Shown here: piece by piece, positions 1 through 8,432 of the stretch
Layout: each line of letters starts with the position of its first letter
Numbering within the stretch: the stretch's first letter is position 1
NCBI GenBank assembly: GCA_021800255.1
Contig: JAJYZC010000039.1
Span: 1-35,667, forward strand
DNA from: Acidobacteriota bacterium
GTDB taxonomy: Bacteria; Acidobacteriota; Terriglobia; Terriglobales; Acidobacteriaceae
Length of the DNA stretch: 35,667 nt
Reading direction: 5' to 3'
Position numbers and translations under genes: made by a program
The notes under the pieces: generated by a model
The model's database searches: none
What the model was told of the DNA's origin: nothing
The model's input: only the letters and a program-made list of their open reading frames with translations

Positions 1-786
1 GTGGATGGAACCCGCAGCCCGCTGGGGCCGGAGTTCGGCAGCGACGGGCTCCAGACTAACATCGGAATCGCTAATTACAACGCGCTGGAGCTGAGCGCCC
101 GCCACTCCAGCCGGGGGCTGGTGTTCTTCGCCGCTTATACCTACAGTAAGTCTCTGGATGACTCCTCGAATATCGGCGAGGAGGTGAATCCGTTCAATCC
201 TGCGCTGAGTTATGCAATCTCGTCGTTTGATATAAAACACAATTTCGTTCTCAGTTATGAATACCAGTTACCGCTCGACCGCTTGTTTGGCTCCAGGCGC
301 TTGACACGGAATTGGTCCATCTCCGGCATTACGCGCTTGGCGAGCGGATTCCCAGTCACCATGATCAACAACGGCGATAACTCCTTGATCGGGACCAATC
401 CCAATGGCGTAAACAACAGCAGCATCGATGAGCCGGATTATGATGGCCGGCCGCTCGATCTGAATCCCAATCCGCGCAGGGATGGAAACAACTACTTCAA
501 CCCATCGGCTTTCAGCATGAACGCGCTGGGTACGCCGGGCAACGCCAAAAGGCGCTTCTTCTACGGGCCGGGAGAAGAGAATTTCGACATGACGCTGGAG
601 AAGCGTGTGGAGCTTGCGGAGTCGAAGTCGCTGCTCTTGCGCATGGATAGCTTCAATGTATTCAACCACGCCCAGTTCGATGGTACCACCGCTGTGGACG
701 GCGACATCGGCAGCTCAACGTTCGGCAAGGCCGTCAGCGCCTTGCCTCCGCGCATCCTGCAAGCCGCCATGAAGTTCATCTTTTGA
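1..786 (+). CDS. TonB-dependent receptor, Oar-like, C-terminal part (5' truncated by window)
   Basis: This is the last 261 codons of an outer-membrane beta-barrel protein; the true start lies before the window. Visible motifs are those of the large Oar-like TonB-dependent receptors that are abundant in Acidobacteriota: YNALELSARH followed by YTYSKSLDD, FDIKHNFVLSYEYQLP, NWSISGITRLASGFPVT, YFNPSAF and the terminal block with FNVFNHAQF. The chain ends in a phenylalanine (MKFIF), as expected for the barrel's last strand recognised by the BAM complex. Family members usually have an N-terminal carboxypeptidase-regulatory-like domain and plug, which would lie upstream. The substrate cannot be read from this part; glycans or oligopeptides are usual guesses for the family. 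The identification is strong at family level. Confidence 0.85.
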   Translation: MDGTRSPLGPEFGSDGLQTNIGIANYNALELSARHSSRGLVFFAAYTYSKSLDDSSNIGEEVNPFNPALSYAISSFDIKHNFVLSYEYQLPLDRLFGSRRLTRNWSISGITRLASGFPVTMINNGDNSLIGTNPNGVNNSSIDEPDYDGRPLDLNPNPRRDGNNYFNPSAFSMNALGTPGNAKRRFFYGPGEENFDMTLEKRVELAESKSLLLRMDSFNVFNHAQFDGTTAVDGDIGSSTFGKAVSALPPRILQAAMKFIF

Positions 787-931
787 TCTTTGGGTTGAGA
801 AATTGCTGGAGTTCTCTGGATCGATTGAAGCTGCTCCGCGGCCGCTACGATCAGGCTGCGAAGAGGCAGCGCCGCGATCCCCAGCGTTGCAGAGGGATCG
901 GAAACCGTAAGGCGGACCTGGGGCTGCGGCC

Positions 932-961
932 TTGGAGCCGCCGAGGGTTCGACCCTATACT
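932..961 (+). promoter_or_regulatory. Candidate sigma70-type promoter of the glutaminyl cyclotransferase gene
   Basis: TTGGAG at 932-937 and TATACT at 956-961 are separated by 18 bases. The -10 ends 12 bases before the ATG at 974, so the transcript would carry a leader of only a few bases. No Shine-Dalgarno sequence is visible before the ATG, which agrees with a near-leaderless message. Confidence 0.35.
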
Positions 962-973
962 AGCTTTACGACG

Positions 974-1723
974 ATGCGGCGGCCGTTTCTTATTCTTCTT
1001 AGTCTGTGCCTGGCTTTGCCCGCGGCCAGCGCGCCCGTTGAACACTACATCGTGCTCCACGCCTACCCGCACGATCCCAACGCCTTTACGCAGGGACTGA
1101 TCTTTGAAGATGGGCATCTCTACGAGAGCACGGGGCTTTACGGGCACTCCTCGCTGCGTGAAGAAGACCTGCAGACGGGCCGGGTGCTGCGCGAATATGA
1201 TTTGCCCAGCCGGTACTTTGGCGAAGGATTGACGAACTGGGGCAATACGCTCGTCCAGCTCACGTGGAAGGCGCACGTCGGCTTCGTCTACGACCGCAGG
1301 ACGTTCCAACTGCTGCGCACGTTTCATTATCCCGGCCAGGGGTGGGGCCTGACCCAGGACGGCCACGACCTGATCATGAGCGATGGCACAGACACCCTCC
1401 GCTTTCTCAATCCGCAGACCTTCCAGCAGGTGCGGGCGGTGAAGGTGACTGACGGCGGAAAGCCGGTCACGCAGATCAACGCGCTCGAATACATTCGCGG
1501 CGAGATCTTTGCGAACATCTGGTACTCGAACCGGATCGCGCGCATCTCGCCGGAGACCGGGCGAGTGCTGGGATGGGTCGATCTCTCCGGCATTCTGCCC
1601 ATTATCGAACGGCGCGGCTCAGATGCGGTTTTGAACGGGATCGCATGGGACGCCAAGAGGGACCGGCTGTTTGTCACCGGAAAGCTGTGGCCGAAGCTGT
1701 TTGAGATTCGCGTGGTGCCGTGA
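974..1723 (+). CDS. Glutaminyl-peptide cyclotransferase (papaya/bacterial type), secreted
   Basis: This protein of 249 residues converts N-terminal glutamine of peptides to pyroglutamate with release of ammonia. It belongs to the glutamine cyclotransferase family (PF05096), a five-bladed beta-propeller unrelated to the animal zinc enzymes. Signature blocks are AFTQGLIFEDGHLYESTG (about residues 37-54), YGHSSLREEDLQTG, FGEGLTNWG, and the C-terminal LNGIAWDAKRDRLFVTGKLW. The first 20 residues (MRRPFLILLSLCLALPAASA) form a clear Sec signal peptide, so the enzyme acts in the periplasm or outside. I chose the ATG at 974 because it places the signal peptide at the N-terminus; a longer reading would start at a TTG inside the promoter. 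It stands alone, between the receptor and a hydrolase gene. Confidence 0.88.
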   Translation: MRRPFLILLSLCLALPAASAPVEHYIVLHAYPHDPNAFTQGLIFEDGHLYESTGLYGHSSLREEDLQTGRVLREYDLPSRYFGEGLTNWGNTLVQLTWKAHVGFVYDRRTFQLLRTFHYPGQGWGLTQDGHDLIMSDGTDTLRFLNPQTFQQVRAVKVTDGGKPVTQINALEYIRGEIFANIWYSNRIARISPETGRVLGWVDLSGILPIIERRGSDAVLNGIAWDAKRDRLFVTGKLWPKLFEIRVVP

Positions 1724-1900
1724 GCATGGGCGGGAGGGGGCGAAGGCGAGGTGCGGCTCGCTGCGTCTTTGACGGCATGAAGTTGTTCGCTTGGCAGCCG
1801 GGCTATCGGCGTGCGGTTTGCGCGTGAACCGCCGGCCGGTCAGGAACCGCTGGACCCGCGAGCTATCATTGCCTTGCAATCGCATGAAAGGAGAGAGTGC

Positions 1901-2611
1901 ATGAGCGCAACCAACGCAACCCGCATCACCTGGCTCGGTCACGCGACCGTCCTGGTCCAGACCTCCAAGGGCACAAACATCCTGATCGATCCGTTTATAG
2001 CGCAGAATCCCAAGTACCCGAAGGAGTTCGCCCTGCCCGCAAAGATTCATTTCCTTCTGCTGACCCACGGCCACGGCGACCACATCTCCGACGCTGTGCC
2101 AGTGGCGAAAAAGCACGGCTCGACCGTGGTGGCGATGTACGAACTGGCGGACTTTGTGAAGGCCAAGGGCGCCGGTGAGATTATCGGCATGAACCTGGGC
2201 GGCACAGTGCAACTAGACGACGTGGCCGCCACCATGGTTGACGCCAAACACTCCGCCGCAGCCCAGGATGAAAAAGGCAGCCATTACGTGGGCGTGGCAA
2301 GCGGATTCGTCCTCACCGTCGCCGGCGGTCCGGTTCTCTACCATGCTGGAGACACGGCGGTCTTCGGGGACATGAGTCTGATCCGCGAGCTCTACCACCC
2401 CAAGGTGGTGATGCTGCCCATTGGCGGCCATTACACGATGGGGCCCAAGGAAGCCGCACTCGCCAGCCGTTTGCTCGCACCGGAGATCATTCTTCCCATA
2501 CACTTCGGCACCGTTCCCCCGCTCAAAGGCACGCCGGATGAGCTGGCGGCGCTGGTTGAGCCGGGCGTGAAGGTGGTGCGCTGGAAGCCGGGCGAGGAGT
2601 TTGTGGCCTGA
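1901..2611 (+). CDS. UPF0173 metal-dependent hydrolase (metallo-beta-lactamase fold)
   Basis: The 236-residue product matches the UPF0173 family (YtkL of Bacillus type), cytosolic proteins with a metallo-beta-lactamase fold and poorly known substrates. The metal-binding motif THGHGDHISDA gives H56, H58, D60 and H61. Further ligands are expected in DAKHS, YHAGDTAVFGDM and LPIGGHYTMGP, and the C-terminal PIHFGT histidine is present. The core opens with ITWLGHATVLVQT, as usual for the family, and the length is normal. The ATG at 1901 is preceded by a strong ribosome binding site (AAAGGAGAGA, 1887-1896), which decides the start against a longer upstream reading. There is no signal peptide. The reaction is unknown; a phosphodiesterase or lactone-type hydrolysis is only a guess. 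Confidence 0.88.
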   Translation: MSATNATRITWLGHATVLVQTSKGTNILIDPFIAQNPKYPKEFALPAKIHFLLLTHGHGDHISDAVPVAKKHGSTVVAMYELADFVKAKGAGEIIGMNLGGTVQLDDVAATMVDAKHSAAAQDEKGSHYVGVASGFVLTVAGGPVLYHAGDTAVFGDMSLIRELYHPKVVMLPIGGHYTMGPKEAALASRLLAPEIILPIHFGTVPPLKGTPDELAALVEPGVKVVRWKPGEEFVA

Positions 2612-2690
2612 GCGCAGCGTAGCAAATCACAAGCGCCTGCGGGACTTGCCCTGATGCGTGGGTTGAAGGAGCGGGTTGGAGGCGCGGCGC

Positions 2691-2710
2691 TTCCGAAAAT
2701 GCCGTAGACT
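2691..2710 (+). promoter_or_regulatory. Candidate -10 region of nadE giving a leaderless mRNA; contains a dispersed 16-mer
   Basis: TAGACT at 2705-2710 ends exactly 6 bases before the GTG start at 2717, the spacing expected when transcription begins at the start codon. The upstream 16 bases (2691-2706, beginning TTCCGAAAATGC) are identical to 16825-16840, the right arm of the palindromic element between the giant gene and the terminase homolog. Only purines (GAGGGG) lie between the -10 and the GTG; they touch the start codon, which is too close for a normal ribosome binding site. Confidence 0.35.
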
Positions 2711-2716
2711 GAGGGG

Positions 2717-4360
2717 GTGAAGATCGCGTTAGCCCAGATCGATCCCACAGTAGGGGATTTCACTGGGAATCTTGAGAAGATCATTGCCTTCAGCCGCCGC
2801 GCCGCCGCCCAGGGCGCGCGTTTGACGGTCTTCTCGGAACTGGCGATCTGCGGCTACCCTCCCGCCGATTTTCTTGAGAAGCCCAGCTTTCTCGCGCGCT
2901 GCCGCGCGGCGGTGGACGAGCTGGCCGCGGCCACGCGCGATTTGCCCACGGCCGTGCTGGCGGGCGTAGCCCTGCCCGCGGGCGGCGAAACCGGCAAGCC
3001 GGCCTTTAACGCGGCGGTTTTGCTGGACGGGGGGCGCGTCCTGCTCGAGCAGCAAAAGCGCCTCCTGCCCTTCTACGATGTCTTCGACGAGCAGCGTTAC
3101 TTTGCCGCCGCCCGGACCCAGCAGGTGGTTGAGCTGGACGGCGTGCGGCTGGCCATTACCATCTGCGAAGACGCCTGGAACGACAAGAACTTCTGGCCGC
3201 GGCGGCTCTATACAGTCGATCCCATGGAAGAGCTCATGCGCCAGCGCCCGGAACTGCACATCAACATTTCTTCCTCGCCCTTTTGGCACTCCAAGCCCGC
3301 CCTTCGCCGCCGGATGCTGGCCGCTATCGCTCTGCGGGACGGAATTCCCGTGCTGATGACGAACCAGGTGGGCGGCAACGACAGCCTCATCTTCGACGGC
3401 TCCTCGCTGGCCATCAACGGGCGGGGAGAGCTGATCGCACAAGCCGCTGCGTTCGCGGAGGACCTGGTGGTGGTGGATCCCTTTGCGGCGCAGCCGGTTG
3501 CAGCGCCCGAGGAGAACGAAACTTCAGAGGCATATCACGCGCTGGTGCTGGGAACCCGCGATTATGTGCGCAAATGCGGCTTCCGCCAGGCGCTGGTGGC
3601 CTTGAGCGGAGGCATCGATTCGGCCCTGGTGGCGGCGATCGCCAAGGACGCGCTGGGCGCGGAGAATGCGATCGGTGTGGGCATGCCCAGCCCGTATTCT
3701 TCGACGGGTTCGATTGACGACAGCCGCCGTCTGGCCGCCAACCTCGGCATCCGCTTCGAGGTCATCGGTATCAGCGGCATCTTCGCCGGGTTCAACCGTG
3801 CCTTGGAGCCGCTCTTTGCCGGGCGCCAGCCGGACATCACCGAGGAGAACATCCAGCCCCGCATTCGCGGCACGCTGCTCATGGCGCTTTCCAACAAGTT
3901 TGGGGCCCTGGTGCTCACCACCGGGAACAAGTCCGAGATGGCCGCCGGCTACTGCACCCTGTACGGCGACATGGTGGGCGCGCTGGCCGTCATCGGCGAC
4001 CTGGTGAAGACGCGCGTCTACGCCGTCTGCCGGTGGCTCAACCAGAATGGTGAGGTGATTCCGCAGACCATCCTGGAAAAGCCTCCTTCGGCCGAGCTGC
4101 GTCCGGGCCAGAAGGACACCGACTCGCTGCCGCCTTACGAGGTTCTCGACCCCATCGTCGAAGCCTATGTAGAGCGATATGAGGTGCCCGAACGGATTGC
4201 CGCCGCCTACGGATTTCCCCTGGAACTCGTCCAGCAGGTGGTGCGCCTGATCGAGCGCGCCGAATATAAACGGCAGCAGGCCGCGCCGGTCCTCAAGGTG
4301 ACTGCTAAATCCTTCGGCACGGGGCGCAGATTTCCCATTGCCGTCAAGGTCCAGGTATAA
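2717..4360 (+). CDS. nadE: Glutamine-dependent NAD+ synthetase
   Basis: This 547-residue enzyme catalyses the last step of NAD synthesis: deamido-NAD, ATP and glutamine give NAD, AMP, pyrophosphate and glutamate. It has two domains. The N-terminal nitrilase-type glutaminase (about 1-255) carries the triad E41 (in FSELAICGYPP), K114 (in KRLLPFYDVFDE) and C150 (in ITICEDAWND). The C-terminal synthetase has the ATP pyrophosphatase loop SGGIDS at 297-302, then PSPYSSTGSIDDS, TTGNKSEMAAGYCTLYGDM and PSAELRPGQKDTDSLPPYE. Ammonia made by the first domain is channelled to the second. The GTG start is chosen because MKIALAQIDPTVGDF is the normal N-terminus of the family; no good ribosome binding site exists at proper distance. 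The length is typical of the roughly 550-residue bacterial form. Confidence 0.97.
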   Translation: MKIALAQIDPTVGDFTGNLEKIIAFSRRAAAQGARLTVFSELAICGYPPADFLEKPSFLARCRAAVDELAAATRDLPTAVLAGVALPAGGETGKPAFNAAVLLDGGRVLLEQQKRLLPFYDVFDEQRYFAAARTQQVVELDGVRLAITICEDAWNDKNFWPRRLYTVDPMEELMRQRPELHINISSSPFWHSKPALRRRMLAAIALRDGIPVLMTNQVGGNDSLIFDGSSLAINGRGELIAQAAAFAEDLVVVDPFAAQPVAAPEENETSEAYHALVLGTRDYVRKCGFRQALVALSGGIDSALVAAIAKDALGAENAIGVGMPSPYSSTGSIDDSRRLAANLGIRFEVIGISGIFAGFNRALEPLFAGRQPDITEENIQPRIRGTLLMALSNKFGALVLTTGNKSEMAAGYCTLYGDMVGALAVIGDLVKTRVYAVCRWLNQNGEVIPQTILEKPPSAELRPGQKDTDSLPPYEVLDPIVEAYVERYEVPERIAAAYGFPLELVQQVVRLIERAEYKRQQAAPVLKVTAKSFGTGRRFPIAVKVQV

Positions 4361-4408
4361 GCTAATGTCTGGGCATTATCCGCCACACCGTCCGATAAGG
4401 AGAACAGC

Positions 4409-5515
4409 TTGATCCGTCCGTCCGTCCTGTTTATTCGTGCCGCCGCGCTGGCGGCTTTGTGCCTGCCCGCGTTCGTGGTTTCCGCGCAGAGCCGCCTTCC
4501 GGCCGCGCCTGTGCCAGTCCCGTCCGCAGCCGCGGCTCAGCCCCCGGCTTCGCCTGCGGCCGCGACAGCCCCCCAAGCCCCAGTACCGTCCAATGCCGCT
4601 GCGCAGGCTCCGGCAGCGCCCGCAAAAATACCTGCGGTGCCGGCTCCCGCTCCCGCCGCACCTGTCTTTCCCAAGCCGCTTCCCACCGACTTTACCGCTG
4701 TCTCGCCCACCCAGGCCGAAGTAGGCGCCTTCCTCCACGCCAACTGGGGCTACGACCCCAACCGCGTTTGGCAGGTCCAGGGCATCCTCAAGACTCCGGC
4801 GGAGGGCGTCAGCAAAGTGATTGTCCTGGTGGCGGAAAAAGGCCGTTCGAAGAGGCCGGGAGTGCTGGTCTTTTTTGCTCTTCCGGGCGGTAATTACCTC
4901 ATATCGGGTAACTCGCTTATGCCTTTCGGCGCGCATCCCTTTGCAGCCGCCCGTGCTGAGCTTGAACAGAGCGCCGACGGGCCATTCCAGGGTTCGGCCT
5001 CAAAGAGCCTCGAGCTGGTCGAGTTTGCCGATTTCCAGGACCCTCAGACTAAAGCGGCTCAGGCCAACATCGACAAGCTGGCGGCGGATTTTCCCCAGGC
5101 CCGCATCGTCTTTCAAAATAATCCCATTCCCTCCATGCACCCTGAAGCCGTGAGGGCGGCTGAATATGGGGTCTGCGTTGACAAGCTGGGCGGCAATACA
5201 GACTTTTTCAAATATGCCGCGGCTGTCTTAAGCGGCCAGTCTGGACTGGCTACGCCGGACGGCGCCACGATGACTCTCAATAGCGCCACCGTCGCGGCCG
5301 GCCTGGACCCTTCCAAGGTCGCAGCCTGTGCCGCAACCTCCCAGACTCAAGCCGAGGTGGTAGCCTCGATCAAACTGGGCCTGGATATCGGCGTCCAAAC
5401 CGGGCCTACGCTCATGATTAACGGGCGCAGTGTGCCCGCCGACGCCCCTTATAGCCTGTTGAAGACGATCGTTGAGTTCCAGGCCAAGCTGGATGGCGTG
5501 CCGCTTACACACTAG
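4409..5515 (+). CDS. Secreted DsbA-fold thioredoxin-like protein lacking the catalytic CXXC
   Basis: The 368-residue product starts with a signal peptide (MIRPSVLFIRAAALAALCLPAFVVSA), then an Ala/Pro-rich linker (about 30-90), a small alpha/beta pre-domain (about 98-195) and a DsbA-type thioredoxin domain (about 200-362). The fold is shown by LELVEFADFQDPQTKAAQ, RIVFQNNPIP and the cis-proline loop TGPTLMINGR (P333). Where DsbA proteins have F-x-C-x-x-C, this one reads FQDPQTK (209-215), so both redox cysteines are missing; the only cysteines in the mature chain are C256 and C307. It is therefore probably a binding or chaperone-like protein rather than an oxidase. The start is TTG at 4409, supported by TAAGGAGA six bases upstream. 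It lies 48 bases after nadE and converges with the secretin gene. Confidence 0.72.
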   Translation: MIRPSVLFIRAAALAALCLPAFVVSAQSRLPAAPVPVPSAAAAQPPASPAAATAPQAPVPSNAAAQAPAAPAKIPAVPAPAPAAPVFPKPLPTDFTAVSPTQAEVGAFLHANWGYDPNRVWQVQGILKTPAEGVSKVIVLVAEKGRSKRPGVLVFFALPGGNYLISGNSLMPFGAHPFAAARAELEQSADGPFQGSASKSLELVEFADFQDPQTKAAQANIDKLAADFPQARIVFQNNPIPSMHPEAVRAAEYGVCVDKLGGNTDFFKYAAAVLSGQSGLATPDGATMTLNSATVAAGLDPSKVAACAATSQTQAEVVASIKLGLDIGVQTGPTLMINGRSVPADAPYSLLKTIVEFQAKLDGVPLTH

Positions 5516-5534
5516 GTTCACGGGCAAAGGCCGC

Positions 5535-7640
5535 TCAGGGCATTCCCATGAACTGGGGGTGCACGGGCCGGGCAGGCACGGGGTGCGGCTGTACTGGTGG
5601 CGGCGAAGTGGGCTTTGGCGTGGCGTAGACGAACGGAGCAGAGCTTCCTTGCTGGGGGCTTTGTTCCAGAGCGAACATCGGCGTGCACCCTGCCGCCTGT
5701 GTCCCACGAAGGATGTGGGGCGTCAGCAAGATCACCAGCGTGGCGTAATTCTTCTGGACGTTGTTGGCTTCAAGGCCGTTCAATCCCGGAATCTCGCCAA
5801 TTCCCGGCGTTCCCGTCAGGGCAAGGCTCTGCGATTTGTCGATTTCACTTGCTATCTCTATGGTCTGGCCCTGCTTGGCCGCGACCATACCGGAGTACTC
5901 CTGATTGTTCAGGACGGGATTGCCGTCGACGAAGACTCCGGAGAGTCCATCGACCTTCATGTCGAACTTGAACGCGACACGGTTGCTGCGCATCACATAG
6001 GGGGTCACTTTCAAGGTCAGCCCCAAGTCCTCGTATTGGATCATGGGAATCGCGGCTTCGGCTGCGCTCGCCGAACTAAGCAGCGAACTCAGGTTTGCGG
6101 AGGTGCCTGCCCCGGTAATTCCGGGAATAGAAGATCCCACGCCCGAATAAGATGCGGTCTGAATGGGGTATTTCGTTCCATCGCGGAAGGTTTGCGCCTG
6201 GCCGTTGCTGAGCCGGAATTCAATCTGATCCAGCTCCCGCGATTGGGAAGAATTCAGGCTGAAGTTCATTGACATCGCTCCCGGCGCCAGCGCGGATTCC
6301 GTCAGCCCGCCGCCAAACAGTGCAATCCCATTGGAGAATAGAGAGCTCGAAATCTGGCCGGAGGCGAGCAGAATCCCGAGAATCGCCAGGGTATCGCTGG
6401 GGCTCGCCAGCCCCGAGGAGATGATCTGCTGCACCAGGCTCTGGTTGGCGTTCAGAAGGGACTGTTCTTCGGCATAGACGTTGAAGGCGGTGATGGTTTG
6501 CGTAGGCTGGACCCCCGTGTTCCGCGCGTTCGAGTTGACGAGCTGGATCAGGCGCACGTCCAGCAGCACCTGGCTGGTTCCACCCAGCAGGCTGCGCATG
6601 GTGCCGTTGAAGGCGCTCAGCGAGAGCGCAGGCGCGCGCAGCGTGATAGTGCCTGCGGATTGGTCGGTAGCTACGTGCTCTGCGGCGAAGACTGTCCGGG
6701 CTAAGAGGGCCACTTCGTGCAGTTCCGACGAGTCGATCCCGCCCAGGTACGCGGTCTCCATCGCCTGCGGGGTAAATTTGAGGCGGTTTTGGCTCGTGTC
6801 ACGGAACACCAGCACGCGATGCGCGTCCAGAGGAACGTAAAAGGAATCGGTGACCATGCCCAGGGCCCGCGTGGCCTCAGCAAAGTTGGCGTCGCCAATA
6901 TCAAAACGCACTGGCTGACTGAGAATGCTGTCGTCCACGCCGGCGTCGAGTCCGAAGGCTTGGAAGACCTGCTGAATCACCAGGCGTTGGTCGTTGCGCA
7001 GGTGAAAGGTGCGCACTCCCCGGGCGTACAAAAGCCGCACCGGCCCGCGCAAATCGTTGGTTGCATCCTCGTAGAGCGGAGCGGGCTGGCTGCGTAGCAG
7101 GTCGTCGCCCAGTTCGTCGAAATGTTCGGCCACCTCGGCGTTGGTGGGATCGAGTTTCCGGGCATCTGAAAGTTCGGCGCGCGCTTCGGCCGCGTTGCCC
7201 AGCAGGCGGTCCTTGGTTGCGGCTTGGATGAGCGCGGTTACGGCGTGGCTGCGCGCCACTTGGGCGGCCAGCCGGTAGTCAGCCTTATCGGGATCGAGCC
7301 TGGCCGCCTGCTCGTAATCCCGCATCGCCTCCTCAAACCGCGAGCTCATAAAGAGCTTGCTGCCCTCAAGGTAGAGTTTCAGCGCGCGCCTTTGCGCACG
7401 GCGGCTGGGCCGCTTGCTGGTTTTAGCCGGCGGGGAGGCCGGCCGCGCATCGCCATGGGCGGTGCCGCTCTGCGCCGGAGCCGGCGCTTTGCCTGCGGCC
7501 GCCGTAGCCGCCTGCGCCTGCATGGCGCCGGGAAAGACCGCCAGCAGCGCCGCCGCAGTGAAAAAGCGCACTCTCCGGCAAAACCAGAGAAGTGGTTTTG
7601 CGCTGGCGCCCTTCTTCCGGCTTTGCGCCCTCGGCTTCAT
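5535..7640 (-). CDS. Secretin-domain outer-membrane protein with N-terminal TPR repeats (GspD/PilQ-like)
   Basis: This 701-residue protein belongs to the secretins that form gated outer-membrane rings in type II secretion and type IV pili. Order of parts: basic N-terminus and signal peptide (about 20-45, ending MQAQA); Ala/Pro-rich stretch; TPR-like helices (about 95-175, with SRFEEAMRDYEQAARLDP and AEARAELSDARKLDPTN); N-domains with VRFDIGDANFAEATRALG; and the C-terminal secretin domain (about 530-645) with YEDLGLTLKVTPYV, GMVAAKQGQTIEI, LTGTPGIGEIPGL and LVILLTPHIL. A Pro-rich tail follows. The ATG at 7640 overlaps the HAD gene stop as ATGA and has GGAG upstream, so translation is probably coupled; a longer in-frame start at 7688 would lie inside the HAD gene. 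No other secretion or pilus gene is in the window, so its machine is unknown. Confidence 0.85.
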   Translation of the reverse strand: MKPRAQSRKKGASAKPLLWFCRRVRFFTAAALLAVFPGAMQAQAATAAAGKAPAPAQSGTAHGDARPASPPAKTSKRPSRRAQRRALKLYLEGSKLFMSSRFEEAMRDYEQAARLDPDKADYRLAAQVARSHAVTALIQAATKDRLLGNAAEARAELSDARKLDPTNAEVAEHFDELGDDLLRSQPAPLYEDATNDLRGPVRLLYARGVRTFHLRNDQRLVIQQVFQAFGLDAGVDDSILSQPVRFDIGDANFAEATRALGMVTDSFYVPLDAHRVLVFRDTSQNRLKFTPQAMETAYLGGIDSSELHEVALLARTVFAAEHVATDQSAGTITLRAPALSLSAFNGTMRSLLGGTSQVLLDVRLIQLVNSNARNTGVQPTQTITAFNVYAEEQSLLNANQSLVQQIISSGLASPSDTLAILGILLASGQISSSLFSNGIALFGGGLTESALAPGAMSMNFSLNSSQSRELDQIEFRLSNGQAQTFRDGTKYPIQTASYSGVGSSIPGITGAGTSANLSSLLSSASAAEAAIPMIQYEDLGLTLKVTPYVMRSNRVAFKFDMKVDGLSGVFVDGNPVLNNQEYSGMVAAKQGQTIEIASEIDKSQSLALTGTPGIGEIPGLNGLEANNVQKNYATLVILLTPHILRGTQAAGCTPMFALEQSPQQGSSAPFVYATPKPTSPPPVQPHPVPARPVHPQFMGMP

Positions 7641-8374
7641 GGCGCACTCCGGGTAAGCGCAAGCAGATCGGCCAAGGAGGTGACGCAAACCTCAGGCCGG
7701 TGCTCAAGCAGATCATCGAAGCTGTAGCGGCCAGTGGCCACCGCGATTACGGCCAGAGAGTTGGCATGCGCGGCTTCGATGTCGCGGGGCGTGTCGCCCA
7801 CCACGCAGATACTTGCCTCCCCGCCGGCCATCTCTCTAGCCTTGCGCGCCGCCTGTCCGATCAGCTCCGAGCGGATAGGGAATCGGTCGCTAAAGCCGCC
7901 AAAGCGGAACCACTCGCGCAGTCCGGCCTGCTCGATCTTGATCCACGCGATCGCCTCCAGGTTCCCGGTGGCCAGGCCCAGCAGCGCGCCTTTGCGCGCC
8001 AGATGACGCAGCGTCTCTTCCACTCCCGGCATCCGCACCAGCTCCATCTCGTGGCGCCGCTCACTGACGGTCGCGCGCATCGCTTCCAGAATGGCCTCGG
8101 TACTCGCCTCCCATTCGCGGGCGGGAATGCCCGCCTGGCGGCAGGCCTCGCGCAGGATCGCCGTGTCCGTGTTGCCGGGCAACTGAATGCCAGCCAGCGT
8201 GATCTCAAAACCCGTCACCCGCTGCACGCTGGCGGCGAAGGACTCGATGTGGATGCGGTCCCGGCTGCGCGTCAGCGTGCCGTCGATGTCGAACAGATAG
8301 GCGTTCTGCTCATCCCATGCGAAATCCGGCTCGATGGCAATGCGGGCATCTTGCTTGGATGGAGTGGTTTGCAT
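7637..8374 (-). CDS. HAD-superfamily phosphatase (phosphoglycolate phosphatase-like)
   Basis: The product (245 residues from the chosen start) is a haloacid dehalogenase-type phosphohydrolase. Motif I is LFDIDGTLTRS, with nucleophile D29 and acid D31. A helical cap follows with PGNTDTAILREACRQAG. Motif II is in LLGLATGNLEAI, motif III is probably K or R within SELIGQAARKAREM, and motif IV is VVGDTPRDIEAAHAN (about residue 188). This pattern is closest to Gph/PGP-like subfamily I enzymes; the substrate is not defined by sequence. I chose the ATG at 8374, 28 residues into the longest reading, because the longest form would overlap the preceding HTH gene by 26 bases and homologs begin shortly before motif I; no clear ribosome binding site separates the options. 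The stop codon overlaps the secretin start. Confidence 0.82.
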   Translation of the reverse strand: MQTTPSKQDARIAIEPDFAWDEQNAYLFDIDGTLTRSRDRIHIESFAASVQRVTGFEITLAGIQLPGNTDTAILREACRQAGIPAREWEASTEAILEAMRATVSERRHEMELVRMPGVEETLRHLARKGALLGLATGNLEAIAWIKIEQAGLREWFRFGGFSDRFPIRSELIGQAARKAREMAGGEASICVVGDTPRDIEAAHANSLAVIAVATGRYSFDDLLEHRPEVCVTSLADLLALTRSAP

Positions 8375-8432
8375 GTTATGGGGCGGCGCCAGGGGGTTGG
8401 TTCGGGCCCCGGGATGCAGAAAGGGGGGAATC

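Noticed and set aside
930..961. tRNA T-arm-like sequence GGGTTCGACCC
   Set aside because: No acceptor stem, anticodon arm or CCA end can be folded around it; it is part of the promoter region of the cyclotransferase gene.
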